Below are positions 8,967 through 17,548 of a DNA stretch of 64,000 nucleotides, one piece after another (position 1 is the first letter of the stretch; each line of letters opens with the position of its first letter). The stretch is from positions 2,790,001 to 2,854,000 of the forward strand of contig NZ_CP013200.1 in assembly GCF_001445575.1 (NCBI RefSeq), written 5' to 3'. Below the pieces are notes generated by a model. That model was not told where the DNA came from. It made no database searches and saw only the letters and a list, made by a program, of their open reading frames with translations. Both the position numbers and the translations under genes were made by a program. Source of the DNA: Arthrobacter alpinus. Its GTDB lineage: Bacteria; Actinomycetota; Actinomycetes; Actinomycetales; Micrococcaceae.

Positions 8967-10013
8967 CTAGTCACTCGTGACGCGCGGCGGTGCGGTGGAA
9001 TCCCTGATGACCAACTCTGTAGCGAGTTCCATGTGTGCTGAATCCAGAGCCTCACCCTTGGCCAAACGCAGCACGGCCCGCAAGGCGGCTCGGCCCATCT
9101 CCTGAAGCGGCTGCGCCACGGAGGTCAACCGCGGCAGGGTCTGTTCCGTCAGTGGAGTTCCATCAAAGCCCACCAAACTCAAGTCCTCGGGGACCCGAAG
9201 GCCATGGTGCCGCGCTTGCTCCAGAACGCCAAGAGCGACGGAATCGGAACCTGCGAATATCGCCGTCGGAGGTTCCTCCAGAGCCAAGAGTTGACGGGTG
9301 CCCACAACACCGAAGGCCTGATTGAACTCCCCGGCCAGAATGTATTCCGGCCGGGAGGAAATCCCGTGACCCATCAATGCCGCAAGGTACCCATGGAGCC
9401 GGGCAACGCTACATTCAGCAGCGTTGGGACCACCCAGGTAGGCAATCCTGGTGTGTCCTAGGGAAATTAAGTGTTCGGTGGCCTCTTTTCCGCCCGCCCA
9501 GTTTGTGGCGCCCACACTGCTGTATCCCTGGCGCGGGGGATTGAGTGGATCGATCACCACCACCGGAATGTTGCGCTGCTGGAATGAATCCAGCAACGCA
9601 GCGGTCATTTCTGAGGTGACCATAATCAGGCCCTTCCGCCCGGACTCCACCATGCGTTGGGCCCACTCCTCATGATTTGCGCGGTGCAGCTTCGCCGGCG
9701 TCACGTTACCCACCACAACGTCTACGTCTTCAATTGCAGCACAGTCCAAGATGCCAGTCACTAACTCCATGGAGTACGGGGTGTTAAGCCCGTCAATGAC
9801 AAGATCCACCATGGCAGGGCCTGTGGACCTAGCCCGACGCTGCATGGGTGATTCATAGCCAAGCTCGGTCAGCGCTGCTTGAACCCGAATACGCGTGGCG
9901 TCGGCAACATCATCGCGCCCATTGATCACCTTGGAAACCGTTGGGGCCGAGACGCCCGCCAACGCGGCGACTGTCGCTAGAACTGGCTTCACCTTTGAAT
10001 TCACGTGTTTCAC
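8967..10013 (-). CDS. LacI family transcriptional repressor
   Basis: A 348-residue LacI/GalR protein. The N-terminal helix-turn-helix and hinge helix read LATVAALAGVSAPTVSKVIN then GRDDVADATR; the rest is a periplasmic-binding-protein-like sensor domain, with the family endings IFAGSDSVALGVL, SLVGFDGTPLTEQTLPRLTSVAQP. It is divergent from the sugar ABC operon starting at 10239, with two copies of a CGAAAnnTTTC-type palindrome in the shared intergenic region, so it most likely represses that operon and itself. The start is GTG at 10013; other in-frame GTG codons lie within 30 bases. The ligand is presumably the transported sugar or its keto derivative. Confidence 0.88.
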   Translation of the reverse strand: MKHVNSKVKPVLATVAALAGVSAPTVSKVINGRDDVADATRIRVQAALTELGYESPMQRRARSTGPAMVDLVIDGLNTPYSMELVTGILDCAAIEDVDVVVGNVTPAKLHRANHEEWAQRMVESGRKGLIMVTSEMTAALLDSFQQRNIPVVVIDPLNPPRQGYSSVGATNWAGGKEATEHLISLGHTRIAYLGGPNAAECSVARLHGYLAALMGHGISSRPEYILAGEFNQAFGVVGTRQLLALEEPPTAIFAGSDSVALGVLEQARHHGLRVPEDLSLVGFDGTPLTEQTLPRLTSVAQPLQEMGRAALRAVLRLAKGEALDSAHMELATELVIRDSTAPPRVTSD

Positions 10014-10031
10014 AACATCACCAGCTTCTTT

Positions 10032-10043
10032 CGAAATGTTTCA
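10032..10043. promoter_or_regulatory. Operator-like site next to LacI start
   Basis: CGAAATGTTTCA differs at two positions from the perfect palindrome CGAAATATTTCG found at 10152-10163. It lies about 20 bp upstream of the lacI-type start codon, a sensible place for autorepression. Confidence 0.4.
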
Positions 10044-10098
10044 ACAGTCGAAGTGTCCAACATTTCCGTGGCGAGAGTCAAACGGTGACAAATAGTGC

Positions 10099-10128
10099 TT
10101 GACGTGTGATGGGCATCACGGCTATGTT
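10099..10128 (+). promoter_or_regulatory. Candidate sigma-70-type promoter for the sugar ABC operon
   Basis: TTGACG (10099-10104) and TATGTT (10123-10128) are separated by 18 bp and point toward the substrate-binding protein gene at 10239. The operator-like palindrome at 10152-10163 would lie just downstream of the transcription start, where a bound repressor would block elongation or promoter escape. Confidence 0.4.
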
Positions 10129-10151
10129 CTTTTCAGGAACAGAATTAGTTG

Positions 10152-10163
10152 CGAAATATTTCG
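10152..10163. promoter_or_regulatory. Candidate LacI operator, perfect palindrome
   Basis: CGAAATATTTCG is a perfect 12-bp palindrome of the general LacI-family type, located between the candidate promoter and the first gene of the ABC operon. A degenerate second copy at 10032-10043 flanks the regulator gene. Confidence 0.5.
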
Positions 10164-10238
10164 ATTCGAATGAATGTCCCACACGCAATCAACATCTACC
10201 GAAGCCACGCGCTCACTATCTATCAATGGAGATAAGAA

Positions 10239-11570
10239 ATGGAACACAAAACATCCTCCCGCCGCTCCTTCCTCACCCTGGCCGGCCTTGCACCCTTGGC
10301 CGTTTGGGGTCTGAGCGCCTGCGGAACCTCCGGCCCCGGCGGCGATAAGGGGGCCGCTGGAAGTGCAAGCATGTGGTCGCTGACAGGACCGCCCGGTGAG
10401 ACCATCCGCAAGAACTCCATCGACACCTTCAACAAGGCCAACGCGGACACCCAGGTCAAGCTCACGCTGTTCCAGAACGATGCCTTCAAAACCAAGATCA
10501 AGACCGCCATCGGCGCCGGTGAAGCTCCCACCATGATCTACGGATGGGGCGGCGGCGGATTGAAGACGTACGCACAAGCCGAACAGGTGCTCGACTTGAC
10601 GTCCTGGCTCGAGGAGAACCCCAAAGTCAAGGACAAACTGTTCCCGTCAGCCTTCGGCGCGGCAACGATTGATGGCAAAATCTACGCCTTGCCCAATGAA
10701 ACCGTTGCGCCCATCATCCTCTTCTTCAACAAGACACTCTTTGACAAGGCGGGCGCTCAGCCGCCCAAGACCTGGGACGATCTGATGGCTCTGACCAAGA
10801 CGTTCAACGATCTTGGCATTGCTCCCATCTCGCTCGCCGGCCAGTCCCGCTGGACGTCGATGATGTGGTTGGAGTTAATGTTTGACAGGGTAGGTGGCCC
10901 GGAGGTCTTCAATGACGTCTTCGCTGGGAAGGAAAATGCTTGGTCCAACCCGGCCGCTCTTGAGGCTCTGACCAAGATCCAGGAGCTGGTCTCTGCTAAC
11001 GGTTTCATCAAGGGCTTCAACTCCATCACCGCAGATTCCAACGCAGATCAGGCCCTGCTCTACACCGGCAAGGCTGCCATGATGCTCCATGGTGCGTGGA
11101 CCTATGGAGGCATGAAGGCCGACGGCGGCGACTTTGTTCCCGGCGGAAACTTGGGTTGGGTTGATTTCCCCACGGTGGCTGGCGGAAAGGGCGATGCTAA
11201 GAACGGGGTGGGCAACCCCGGCCAGTACATGTCCATCTCATCCAAGGCAACCGCGGAGGAAGTAGACACTGCCAAGAAGTACTTTGCCGAAGGACTCCTG
11301 AGCCCGGCGGAAGTCAGCGCCTGGATCGAATCCGGGGCCGTGCCCATTGTTGTTGGCATTGAAGACCAGCTGGCTGCTACGGCAGATAAGGACTTCCTGA
11401 CGTACGTCTACAACTCTGCCAAGGATGCCCCCAACTTCCAGCAATCCTGGGATCAGGCATTGACCCCGACAGCCGCCGAAGCGCTGTTGAACAACATTGA
11501 CCAGCTGTTCACCAAGTCAATTACGCCGGAGAAATTCGCCAGCAACATGAATGCGACGATTGGCAAATGA
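10239..11570 (+). CDS. Sugar ABC transporter substrate-binding lipoprotein (family 1)
   Basis: A 443-residue extracellular solute-binding protein. The signal peptide has a twin-arginine-like RRSFLTLAG and a lipobox LSAC with the lipidated Cys at residue 28, so it is anchored outside the membrane. The mature part begins with MWSLTGPPGETIRKNSIDTF and contains family features such as PNETVAPIILFFNKTLFDKA and GKAAMMLHGAWTYGG. It is the first gene of an operon with two permeases, whose gene overlaps it by 4 bases (ATGA). No ATP-binding subunit is encoded nearby, which is usual for this class because a shared MsiK-type ATPase serves several importers. The ligand is unknown; the oxidoreductase neighbours suggest a sugar or glycoside. 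Confidence 0.88.
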   Translation: MEHKTSSRRSFLTLAGLAPLAVWGLSACGTSGPGGDKGAAGSASMWSLTGPPGETIRKNSIDTFNKANADTQVKLTLFQNDAFKTKIKTAIGAGEAPTMIYGWGGGGLKTYAQAEQVLDLTSWLEENPKVKDKLFPSAFGAATIDGKIYALPNETVAPIILFFNKTLFDKAGAQPPKTWDDLMALTKTFNDLGIAPISLAGQSRWTSMMWLELMFDRVGGPEVFNDVFAGKENAWSNPAALEALTKIQELVSANGFIKGFNSITADSNADQALLYTGKAAMMLHGAWTYGGMKADGGDFVPGGNLGWVDFPTVAGGKGDAKNGVGNPGQYMSISSKATAEEVDTAKKYFAEGLLSPAEVSAWIESGAVPIVVGIEDQLAATADKDFLTYVYNSAKDAPNFQQSWDQALTPTAAEALLNNIDQLFTKSITPEKFASNMNATIGK

Positions 11571-12556
11571 GCGCATCCGTGACCATCACTGAGCGAGGCT
11601 CAGGAACGCAACGGAAAGGCCGGCGCTCTGGCGGGGGCAAAGTAGATGGTGCTGGTGCGCAGGCTGATAGCCAGAAGTCACACTCCACCGCTACTGGCGC
11701 CTTGAATTGGCTAGTGGTGCCGGCCCTGGTTCTGTTTTTAGTCTTCGCCATCGTCCCGTTGGTTGGTGTGCTGGTACTGAGCTTTACCGACTGGGATGGC
11801 ATTGGTGCCATCAATTTCAACGGCGTGGAAAACTGGTTGCGTTCCTTTAGTGACCCCTCCATGTACAAGGCATTGGGCCTGACGTTCCTCATCATGGTCC
11901 TAACTTGGGTCATCCAGACTCCCATCAGCTTGCTGCTGGGTACTTTCACGGCAGGGTCACAGAAGTACCGGGCCTTATTGGCCGTACTGTACTTCCTGCC
12001 ACTGTTGCTGTCCTCTGCGGCGATCGCCATCGCCTATAAGACTCTGCTGGATCCCAACTTTGGCCTGGCTGCCGGGTTGCACATGCCGATCTTGGCGCAG
12101 GACTGGCTGGGTCAGCCCCAGTTGGCTCTCGGCGTCGTGATCTTTGTGGTCTCCTGGCAGTTCATCCCCTTCCATACCCTGATCTACCAGGGTGGTGTGC
12201 GCCAGATCCCCAAATCGCTCTATGAGGCGGCGTCCATTGATGGGGCGGGACGCGTCAAGCAGTTCTTCTACATCACGGTGCCGCAGCTGAAATACACCAT
12301 CATCACCTCCTCAACCTTGATGGTGGTGGGTGCGGTGACCTACTTTGACATGATCTTTGTGCTGACCGGCGGAGGGCCTGGCAATGCCACCCGCAACCTT
12401 GCCCTCGATATGTACCTGACAGGCTTCAAAGCCAACCAGATGGGTCAGGCCAGCGTCACGGCCGTGATCTTGGTGGTCTTGGGGCTCGGTATCGCCTTGT
12501 GGCTGCAACGACTTGGCGGCAAAGACAAAAACGGCAGCCAATTGGAAGGCATGTAA
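11567..12556 (+). CDS. Sugar ABC transporter permease (MalF-like)
   Basis: A 329-residue inner-membrane permease of the carbohydrate CUT1 type with about six transmembrane segments after a long polar N-terminus (roughly 45 residues, rich in Gly, Arg and Ser). The cytoplasmic coupling loop reads YEAASIDGAGRVKQFFYITVPQL, the EAA motif that docks the ATPase. The segment GGGPGNATRNLALDMYLTGF is typical of MalF-like partners. Its ATG overlaps the stop of the binding protein gene, indicating translational coupling, and the second permease follows after 2 bp. Confidence 0.9.
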   Translation: MSASVTITERGSGTQRKGRRSGGGKVDGAGAQADSQKSHSTATGALNWLVVPALVLFLVFAIVPLVGVLVLSFTDWDGIGAINFNGVENWLRSFSDPSMYKALGLTFLIMVLTWVIQTPISLLLGTFTAGSQKYRALLAVLYFLPLLLSSAAIAIAYKTLLDPNFGLAAGLHMPILAQDWLGQPQLALGVVIFVVSWQFIPFHTLIYQGGVRQIPKSLYEAASIDGAGRVKQFFYITVPQLKYTIITSSTLMVVGAVTYFDMIFVLTGGGPGNATRNLALDMYLTGFKANQMGQASVTAVILVVLGLGIALWLQRLGGKDKNGSQLEGM

Positions 12557-12558
12557 CC

Positions 12559-13449
12559 ATGGCAACTACTTTGCCCACACAGGCAACACCCAGCAAACGG
12601 AACATCAACTCAGCTCAGGGTGTTGGCGACCGCCTAAGAAAGTTGAACCTGCCTGGGGGTGCAGCTGGTTGGATCTGGCTCGCCATCATCATCATCCCCG
12701 TCTATTACATTGTGGTGACCTCCTTCAAGTCTCAGGCCGGTTACTTTAGCCAAAACCCCCTGGCCATACCCTCGGAACCAACGCTAGATAACTACAAGAT
12801 GGTGATTGCCAATGATTTTGGCCGCTACTTCCTGAACAGCGTCATCGTCACATTGGGGGCCACCGTACCAGCTGTCGGGTTCTCCTTCATGGCGGCCTTC
12901 GCCATTGTGCGCGGCCAGAGCCGGTTCCTCAAAGGGGTCAACGGACTGTTCCTGATGGGATTAGCCATCCCGCTGCAGGCCACCATCATCCCGGTCTACC
13001 TGCTGATCATCAAGATGAATCTTTACGATTCACTGTTGGCTCTGGTGCTGCCATCGATCGCGTTTGCCATCCCCCTCACCGTATTGATTCTTTCCAACTT
13101 CATCAGGGACGTTCCTAATGAATTGTTTGAATCCATGCGCCTGGATGGATGCAGTGAATGGCAGACCATGTGGCGCCTGGCCCTACCCCTGACCAAGCCG
13201 GCCATTGTCACTGTTTCCATCTACAACGGTCTGGGCGTCTGGAACGGCTTCCTGCTGCCACTGATCTTGACGCAAAGCCCGGAGCTGCGTGTTCTCCCCT
13301 TGGCTCTCTGGACGTTCCAGGGCCAGTATTCGGTCAATATTCCCGCTGTTCTGGCCTCCGTTGTCCTGACCACGCTGCCCATCCTGGTGCTGTACATCAT
13401 TGGCCGGCGCCAACTGCTCAGCGGCCTGACCGCCGGTTTCAGCAAGTAG
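12559..13449 (+). CDS. Sugar ABC transporter permease (MalG-like)
   Basis: A 296-residue permease pairing with the upstream MalF-like subunit. I place the start at the ATG 12559 (MATTLPTQ), two bases after the upstream stop and with GGAAGG about nine bases ahead; an earlier in-frame start would overlap the neighbour. The EAA-type loop is present as PNELFESMRLDGCSEWQTMW followed by LPLTKPA, and about six hydrophobic segments span residues 35-290. The C-terminal IIGRRQLLSGLTAGFSK is a common CUT1 ending. Confidence 0.9.
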   Translation: MATTLPTQATPSKRNINSAQGVGDRLRKLNLPGGAAGWIWLAIIIIPVYYIVVTSFKSQAGYFSQNPLAIPSEPTLDNYKMVIANDFGRYFLNSVIVTLGATVPAVGFSFMAAFAIVRGQSRFLKGVNGLFLMGLAIPLQATIIPVYLLIIKMNLYDSLLALVLPSIAFAIPLTVLILSNFIRDVPNELFESMRLDGCSEWQTMWRLALPLTKPAIVTVSIYNGLGVWNGFLLPLILTQSPELRVLPLALWTFQGQYSVNIPAVLASVVLTTLPILVLYIIGRRQLLSGLTAGFSK

Positions 13450-13471
13450 CTCTCGAAAGGACACTATTCAT

Positions 13472-14668
13472 ATGACACCGCAGAAACCTGCCTTGCGTGT
13501 GGGGATGGCGGGCTACGCCTTCATGGGAGCAGCCCACTCCCATGCGTGGCGCAACGCGCACCGCTTCTTCGACTTACCCCTCATCCCGGAGCTAACGGCA
13601 ATCGCCGGACGTAAGCAATCCGCCGTCGAACATGCCGCCGCACAGATGGGCTGGGCTTCCACGGAAACCGATTGGCGGGCACTGATTGAACGTGACGATA
13701 TTGACCTGATCGATATCTGCACCCCCGGAGACACCCACGCTGAAATCGCCATCGCAGCACTGCAGGCCGGCAAGCACGTGCTGTGCGAAAAGCCGCTCGC
13801 CAACAGTGTGGCCGAGGCCCAGGAAATGACCGAGGTCGCGGCGGAGGCGGCCCGCAACGGCGTGTTTGCCATGTGCGGGTATTCGTACCGCCGCACTCCA
13901 GCCTTGGCGCTCATGAAACGCATGATCGCCGACGGGAAAGTCGGGACCATCCGCCACGTCCGCGCCCAATACCTCCAGGACTGGCTCTCGGATGAAAACG
14001 CACCCCTGACCTGGCGCATGGACAAGACGAAATCCGGCTCGGGTGCGCTCGGCGACATCGGCGCACACAGCATTGACGCGGCCCAATTCGTCACCGGCCA
14101 ACGCATCACCGGCGTCTCCGCCATCATGGAAACTTTCACCACCCAACGCCCCATTGGCGGCGAGTTCGTGGGACTCGGTGGGAACACCACCGTGGACGCC
14201 AGTACCGAAATGGGGCCTGTCACCGTTGATGACGCTGTCATCTTTTCCGCAAGGTTCGACGGCGGCCCCATCGGCGTGTTCGAGGCGACCCGTGCCGCTC
14301 TAGGCAGGAAAAACGCCATGCGCCTGGAAGTCAATGGCTCACTGGGTTCCTTGGCGTTCGACTTCGAGGATATGAACTTCTTGCAGTTCTACGATCAGCG
14401 CGATGAAGCCGGCTCCCGCGGATTCCACCGCATCATGGTCACCGAACCCGAGCATCCCTACGTCGGCAACTGGTGGCCCACCGGGCATGGCCTGGGCTAC
14501 GAGCACGGCTTCACGCATCAAGTGGTGGACCTGGTCACGGCGCTGGGCAACAAAACCCAACCCACGCCGTCGTTCTCTGAGGCATTGGGCGTGCAACGCG
14601 TCCTGGCCGCGGTGGAAGACAGCGCCACGAACAACAGTATCTTCACCCCCACAGAGGAAAACTCATGA
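13472..14668 (+). CDS. Gfo/Idh/MocA family oxidoreductase (LgdA-like sugar dehydrogenase)
   Basis: A 398-residue NAD(P)-dependent dehydrogenase with an N-terminal Rossmann fold (GMAGYAFMGAAHSHAW), the catalytic lysine motif CEKPLANS, and the active-site segment SGSGALGDIGAHSIDAAQF carrying the conserved Asp and His. Features such as YRRTPALALMKRM and YLQDWLSDENAPLTWRMDK resemble levoglucosan dehydrogenase and relatives that oxidise the sugar ring C3 hydroxyl. It follows the permeases by 22 bp with an AAAGGA ribosome site and overlaps the ThuA-like gene by 4 bases. With the second oxidoreductase downstream, it probably forms an oxidise-then-process route for an imported glycoside; substrate unknown. 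Confidence 0.85.
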   Translation: MTPQKPALRVGMAGYAFMGAAHSHAWRNAHRFFDLPLIPELTAIAGRKQSAVEHAAAQMGWASTETDWRALIERDDIDLIDICTPGDTHAEIAIAALQAGKHVLCEKPLANSVAEAQEMTEVAAEAARNGVFAMCGYSYRRTPALALMKRMIADGKVGTIRHVRAQYLQDWLSDENAPLTWRMDKTKSGSGALGDIGAHSIDAAQFVTGQRITGVSAIMETFTTQRPIGGEFVGLGGNTTVDASTEMGPVTVDDAVIFSARFDGGPIGVFEATRAALGRKNAMRLEVNGSLGSLAFDFEDMNFLQFYDQRDEAGSRGFHRIMVTEPEHPYVGNWWPTGHGLGYEHGFTHQVVDLVTALGNKTQPTPSFSEALGVQRVLAAVEDSATNNSIFTPTEENS

Positions 14669-15363
14669 CAGAGAAAAAAAACGCACTCGTTGTGCGTGGC
14701 GGCTGGGACGGACACCAACCCGTTGAAGCCACCGAACTATTCATCCCTTACCTGCGCGAGAACGGCTACAGCGTCCGCGTCGAAGAAAGCCCTGCCGTCT
14801 ACGCCGATGCCGACTACATGGCCGGGGTGGATTTGATCGTGCAGTGCAACACCATGACCACCATAGAAAAGGAGGAATTTGCGGGCCTGCGCGCCGCTGT
14901 TGAAAACGGCACTGGCTTGGCCGGCTGGCACGGCGGGATCGCCGATTCGTACCGCAACAACTCCGATTACCTGCACATGATTGGCGGCCAGTTCGCCTGC
15001 CACCCAGGAAATCATCCCGATGAGGCCACGGGCGAACAGTCTGATAATTACGTTCCCTACACCGTCACCATGGCGCCGGCGGCCGCCAACCACCCCATCA
15101 CAGAGGGCATTGGCGACTTCGATCTGGTGACCGAACAGTACTGGGTCCTGGCCGATGATTACATCGATGTCCTGGCCACCACCACCCAGAAAGTCCGTCC
15201 GTGGGACGCCTGGAATCGTGAGGTCACCTCCCCCGCAATTTGGACACGCCAGTGGGGCAAGGGCCGAATCTTCGTCTCCACCCCTGGCCACCGTGTAGAA
15301 ATTCTTGAAGATCCCAACGTCAAAACCATCATTGAAAGAGGCATGTTGTGGGCCAGCCGCTAA
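14665..15363 (+). CDS. ThuA-like domain protein (trehalose utilisation type)
   Basis: A 232-residue ThuA-family protein with a class-I glutamine amidotransferase-like fold. It has NALVVRGGWDGHQPVEATEL at the start, GTGLAGWHGGIADSYRNNSD in the centre, and QFACHPGNHPDE and SPAIWTRQWGKGRIFVSTPGH later. ThuA proteins accompany ThuB-type dehydrogenases in trehalose/sucrose oxidation to 3-keto disaccharides and are thought to act on the keto product. Here it is translationally coupled on both sides (4-base overlap before, 16-base overlap after) to two Gfo/Idh/MocA enzymes, supporting that reading. The exact reaction is not established from sequence. Confidence 0.85.
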   Translation: MTEKKNALVVRGGWDGHQPVEATELFIPYLRENGYSVRVEESPAVYADADYMAGVDLIVQCNTMTTIEKEEFAGLRAAVENGTGLAGWHGGIADSYRNNSDYLHMIGGQFACHPGNHPDEATGEQSDNYVPYTVTMAPAAANHPITEGIGDFDLVTEQYWVLADDYIDVLATTTQKVRPWDAWNREVTSPAIWTRQWGKGRIFVSTPGHRVEILEDPNVKTIIERGMLWASR

Positions 15364-16472
15364 ATATTCTCACCATCGGCATTGTGGGCTGTGGAAACAT
15401 CATCGCCCAGTACTTGAGCACACTGCCGTCTCTTGACACCCTGCGGCTGGTTGCCGTTGCGGATCTGGATGTGGCGCGAGCGCAGGCCGTGGCCGCAGAT
15501 TTGCCCGGCGTGCGCGCGCTCTCGGTGGCGGAATTAATGGACGACGACGAGGTCCAGTTGGTCTTGAACCTCACCATCCCTGCCGCGCATGCGCAAGTTG
15601 CGCTGGCGGCCATAGCGGCTGGCAAGCACGTCTACGGCGAAAAGCCGCTGGCTGCCACGGCCGAGGAGGCGGCCACCGTTTTGGCTGCCGCCGCCGCTGC
15701 CGGCGTCACGGTTGGCTGCGCACCGGACACCGTTTTGGGAACGGGCACTCAGACTGCACGCCGCGCCATCGACGATGGTCTCATTGGCAGGCCCATTTCG
15801 GCAACAGCCACCATGATGTGCCCCGGGCATGAGCGCTGGCACCCCAACCCGGACTTTTACTATGTCCCCGGTGGCGGTCCGCTGCTCGACATGGGCCCGT
15901 ATTACGTCTCATCCTTGGTGACGTTGTTGGGGCCGGTGAAGTCCGTGATTGGCGCGGCCAGCCACACCCGGGATGAGCGCACCATCGGTTCCGGTCCCCG
16001 CGCCGGTGAGGTCATCCCCGTGTCAACTGACACCCATGTCAGTGGCGTACTCATTCACGAATCCGGTGCCCTCTCGACCGTGATCATGAGCTTCGATGCC
16101 GTGGCAACACAGGCTGCCAATATTGAGATCCACGGCGAAACCGGCTCGCTGATTGTTCCGGACCCCAATAGGTTCGACGGCGAGGTACAGCTGCGCCGCC
16201 TTGGCGATAGCGAGTGGGAAACGCTGCCCGTTTCTGCAGGCTATGTGGATGGCTCACGCGGCATTGGCCTGCACGATCTGGCCTCCACTGCTCCCGGAGC
16301 GGAACCCCGCGCTGGCGGGGCTCTGGCCTACCACGCGCTGGAAGTCATGGAATCGGTGCTGAAATCAGCTCATACCGGCCAGTTGGTTGCCATTGCCAGT
16401 ACCTGTGAGCGCCCCGCTGCGGTTCCGCTGATCCGCTTGGCCGGCGCCGAGATCCTGGCCGGCTCAGCTTAG
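15348..16472 (+). CDS. Gfo/Idh/MocA family oxidoreductase (second)
   Basis: A 374-residue dehydrogenase starting at GTG 15348, overlapping the ThuA-like gene by 16 bases. The Rossmann motif is GIVGCGNIIAQYL, the catalytic lysine lies in YGEKPLAAT, and the active-site segment is GGPLLDMGPYYVSSLV. The Asp is kept, but Tyr replaces the His of the first enzyme's GDIGAH motif, so the two paralogues belong to different subfamilies and probably catalyse different steps. It is the last gene of the ABC operon, closed by a strong hairpin at 16520-16559. It may reduce or oxidise a keto intermediate; direction and substrate are not visible. Confidence 0.83.
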   Translation: MGQPLNILTIGIVGCGNIIAQYLSTLPSLDTLRLVAVADLDVARAQAVAADLPGVRALSVAELMDDDEVQLVLNLTIPAAHAQVALAAIAAGKHVYGEKPLAATAEEAATVLAAAAAAGVTVGCAPDTVLGTGTQTARRAIDDGLIGRPISATATMMCPGHERWHPNPDFYYVPGGGPLLDMGPYYVSSLVTLLGPVKSVIGAASHTRDERTIGSGPRAGEVIPVSTDTHVSGVLIHESGALSTVIMSFDAVATQAANIEIHGETGSLIVPDPNRFDGEVQLRRLGDSEWETLPVSAGYVDGSRGIGLHDLASTAPGAEPRAGGALAYHALEVMESVLKSAHTGQLVAIASTCERPAAVPLIRLAGAEILAGSA

Positions 16473-16519
16473 GGACTACGGTTCGGGATGAGCAGAAGTC
16501 ACTGAACACCAACTCACAA

Positions 16520-16559
16520 GAGTCCGCCCCTGCGCACTGACAATGTGCGGGGCGGACTC
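16520..16559 (+). terminator. Rho-independent-like terminator of the sugar operon
   Basis: An 11-bp perfect stem (GAGTCCGCCCC with GGGGCGGACTC), extended by a further imperfect GCGCA/TGTGC pairing, forms a hairpin 48 bp after the last oxidoreductase gene. There is only a weak T-rich tail, as is common in actinobacteria. Confidence 0.7.
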
Positions 16560-16707
16560 ATCTTGGCTTAATACCCAACCGGTGCCCGCCTCAGCCAGTA
16601 CAGTGGCGATCGCTGCCATGGGGTTGGTGCGCGGGGCACTCCTCAATCGCTATTCACTGATTAATCCAAGCCTTTCGGTCTATAGTGGCCGTAGAAAAGA
16701 GGCAATT

Positions 16708-17421
16708 ATGACCCATCGGAATGTTGTCGGGGAAGCTACCGGACCGGATGTTGCAACTGAGGCTTCTGGCGCTGGTGCCATGAGCCAAGACAGTCGGCGG
16801 CTTGAGAGTAGGCAGGCGGAAAAGTTTGAGGTGCGCCGCGCCGAGCTGGCCGCCGCTGCATTGGCCACCTTGTCAGAGTTCGGTTACGCCCGCACCAGCT
16901 TGCGGGAGATTGCCCAGAAGTCCGGATTTTCTCACGGTGTCTTCCACTATTACTTCCGCGACAAGGTAGAGCTCATCACCTACTGTGTGCGCGAATACAA
17001 GCTCGCCTGTGTGGGGCATTATGACGCAGTAACATCCAACGCCACCTCTGCTGAGCAAGTGCGTTTGGCTTTTGCTGCAGCCTTGTCCGCCTCGGCTCGT
17101 GACGACGCCCCCATGCACAGGCTTTGGTACGACCTGCGTAATCAGAGCATGTTTGCCGACGACTTCCAGGCAGATGTTACCGAGGTAGACATCAGCCTGG
17201 AGACCATGATCTGGACCGTTGTCAGTTGCTATGCAGCCTTCCATAACACCGAAATAGCTTTGCCACGGCGCACTGTCTACGCACTCTTTGATGGCATGTT
17301 CCAGCAGTGCTTGCTGGACATTCATACAGGCAGCGCCGATGCGCTCGCTACCCTGCAGCAAGGAGTCTGGCAGGTACTCCCCCGCCTCCTGGTGGGGTTC
17401 GGGTCCACTGACATGGCCTAG
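16708..17421 (+). CDS. TetR family transcriptional regulator
   Basis: A 237-residue TetR protein. The frame is open upstream, but the ATG 16708 (MTHRNVVGEA) has AGAGG at the right distance and a TATAGT -10-like element at 16681-16686. The first 40 residues are a disordered Ser/Ala/Gly-rich lead, followed by the helix-turn-helix TSLREIAQKSGFSHGVFHYY and FRDKVELI. The C-terminal domain ends with a weakly conserved TetR_C-type helix bundle. It is convergent with a DHA2 efflux pump across a shared hairpin terminator, so it need not regulate that pump. Target unknown. Confidence 0.85.
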   Translation: MTHRNVVGEATGPDVATEASGAGAMSQDSRRLESRQAEKFEVRRAELAAAALATLSEFGYARTSLREIAQKSGFSHGVFHYYFRDKVELITYCVREYKLACVGHYDAVTSNATSAEQVRLAFAAALSASARDDAPMHRLWYDLRNQSMFADDFQADVTEVDISLETMIWTVVSCYAAFHNTEIALPRRTVYALFDGMFQQCLLDIHTGSADALATLQQGVWQVLPRLLVGFGSTDMA

Positions 17422-17464
17422 CTGCGGCCTGAGTTCGAGTCATTAGCGTCAGTACGAGTTAAAC

Positions 17465-17515
17465 AAGAAGTCCGCCTTATCCACCACAGATTGTGGTTGG
17501 CACGGCGGACTTCTT
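17465..17515. terminator. Bidirectional terminator between convergent TetR and MFS genes
   Basis: AAGAAGTCCGCC pairs perfectly with GGCGGACTTCTT across a 27-base interior that itself contains a smaller CCACCACA/TGTGGTTGG stem. The A-rich start and TTCTTTAA end allow termination from either side. Confidence 0.75.
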
Positions 17516-17548
17516 TAATCGAGTAGTGGCTGGGCGCCCGAGCGAGGA

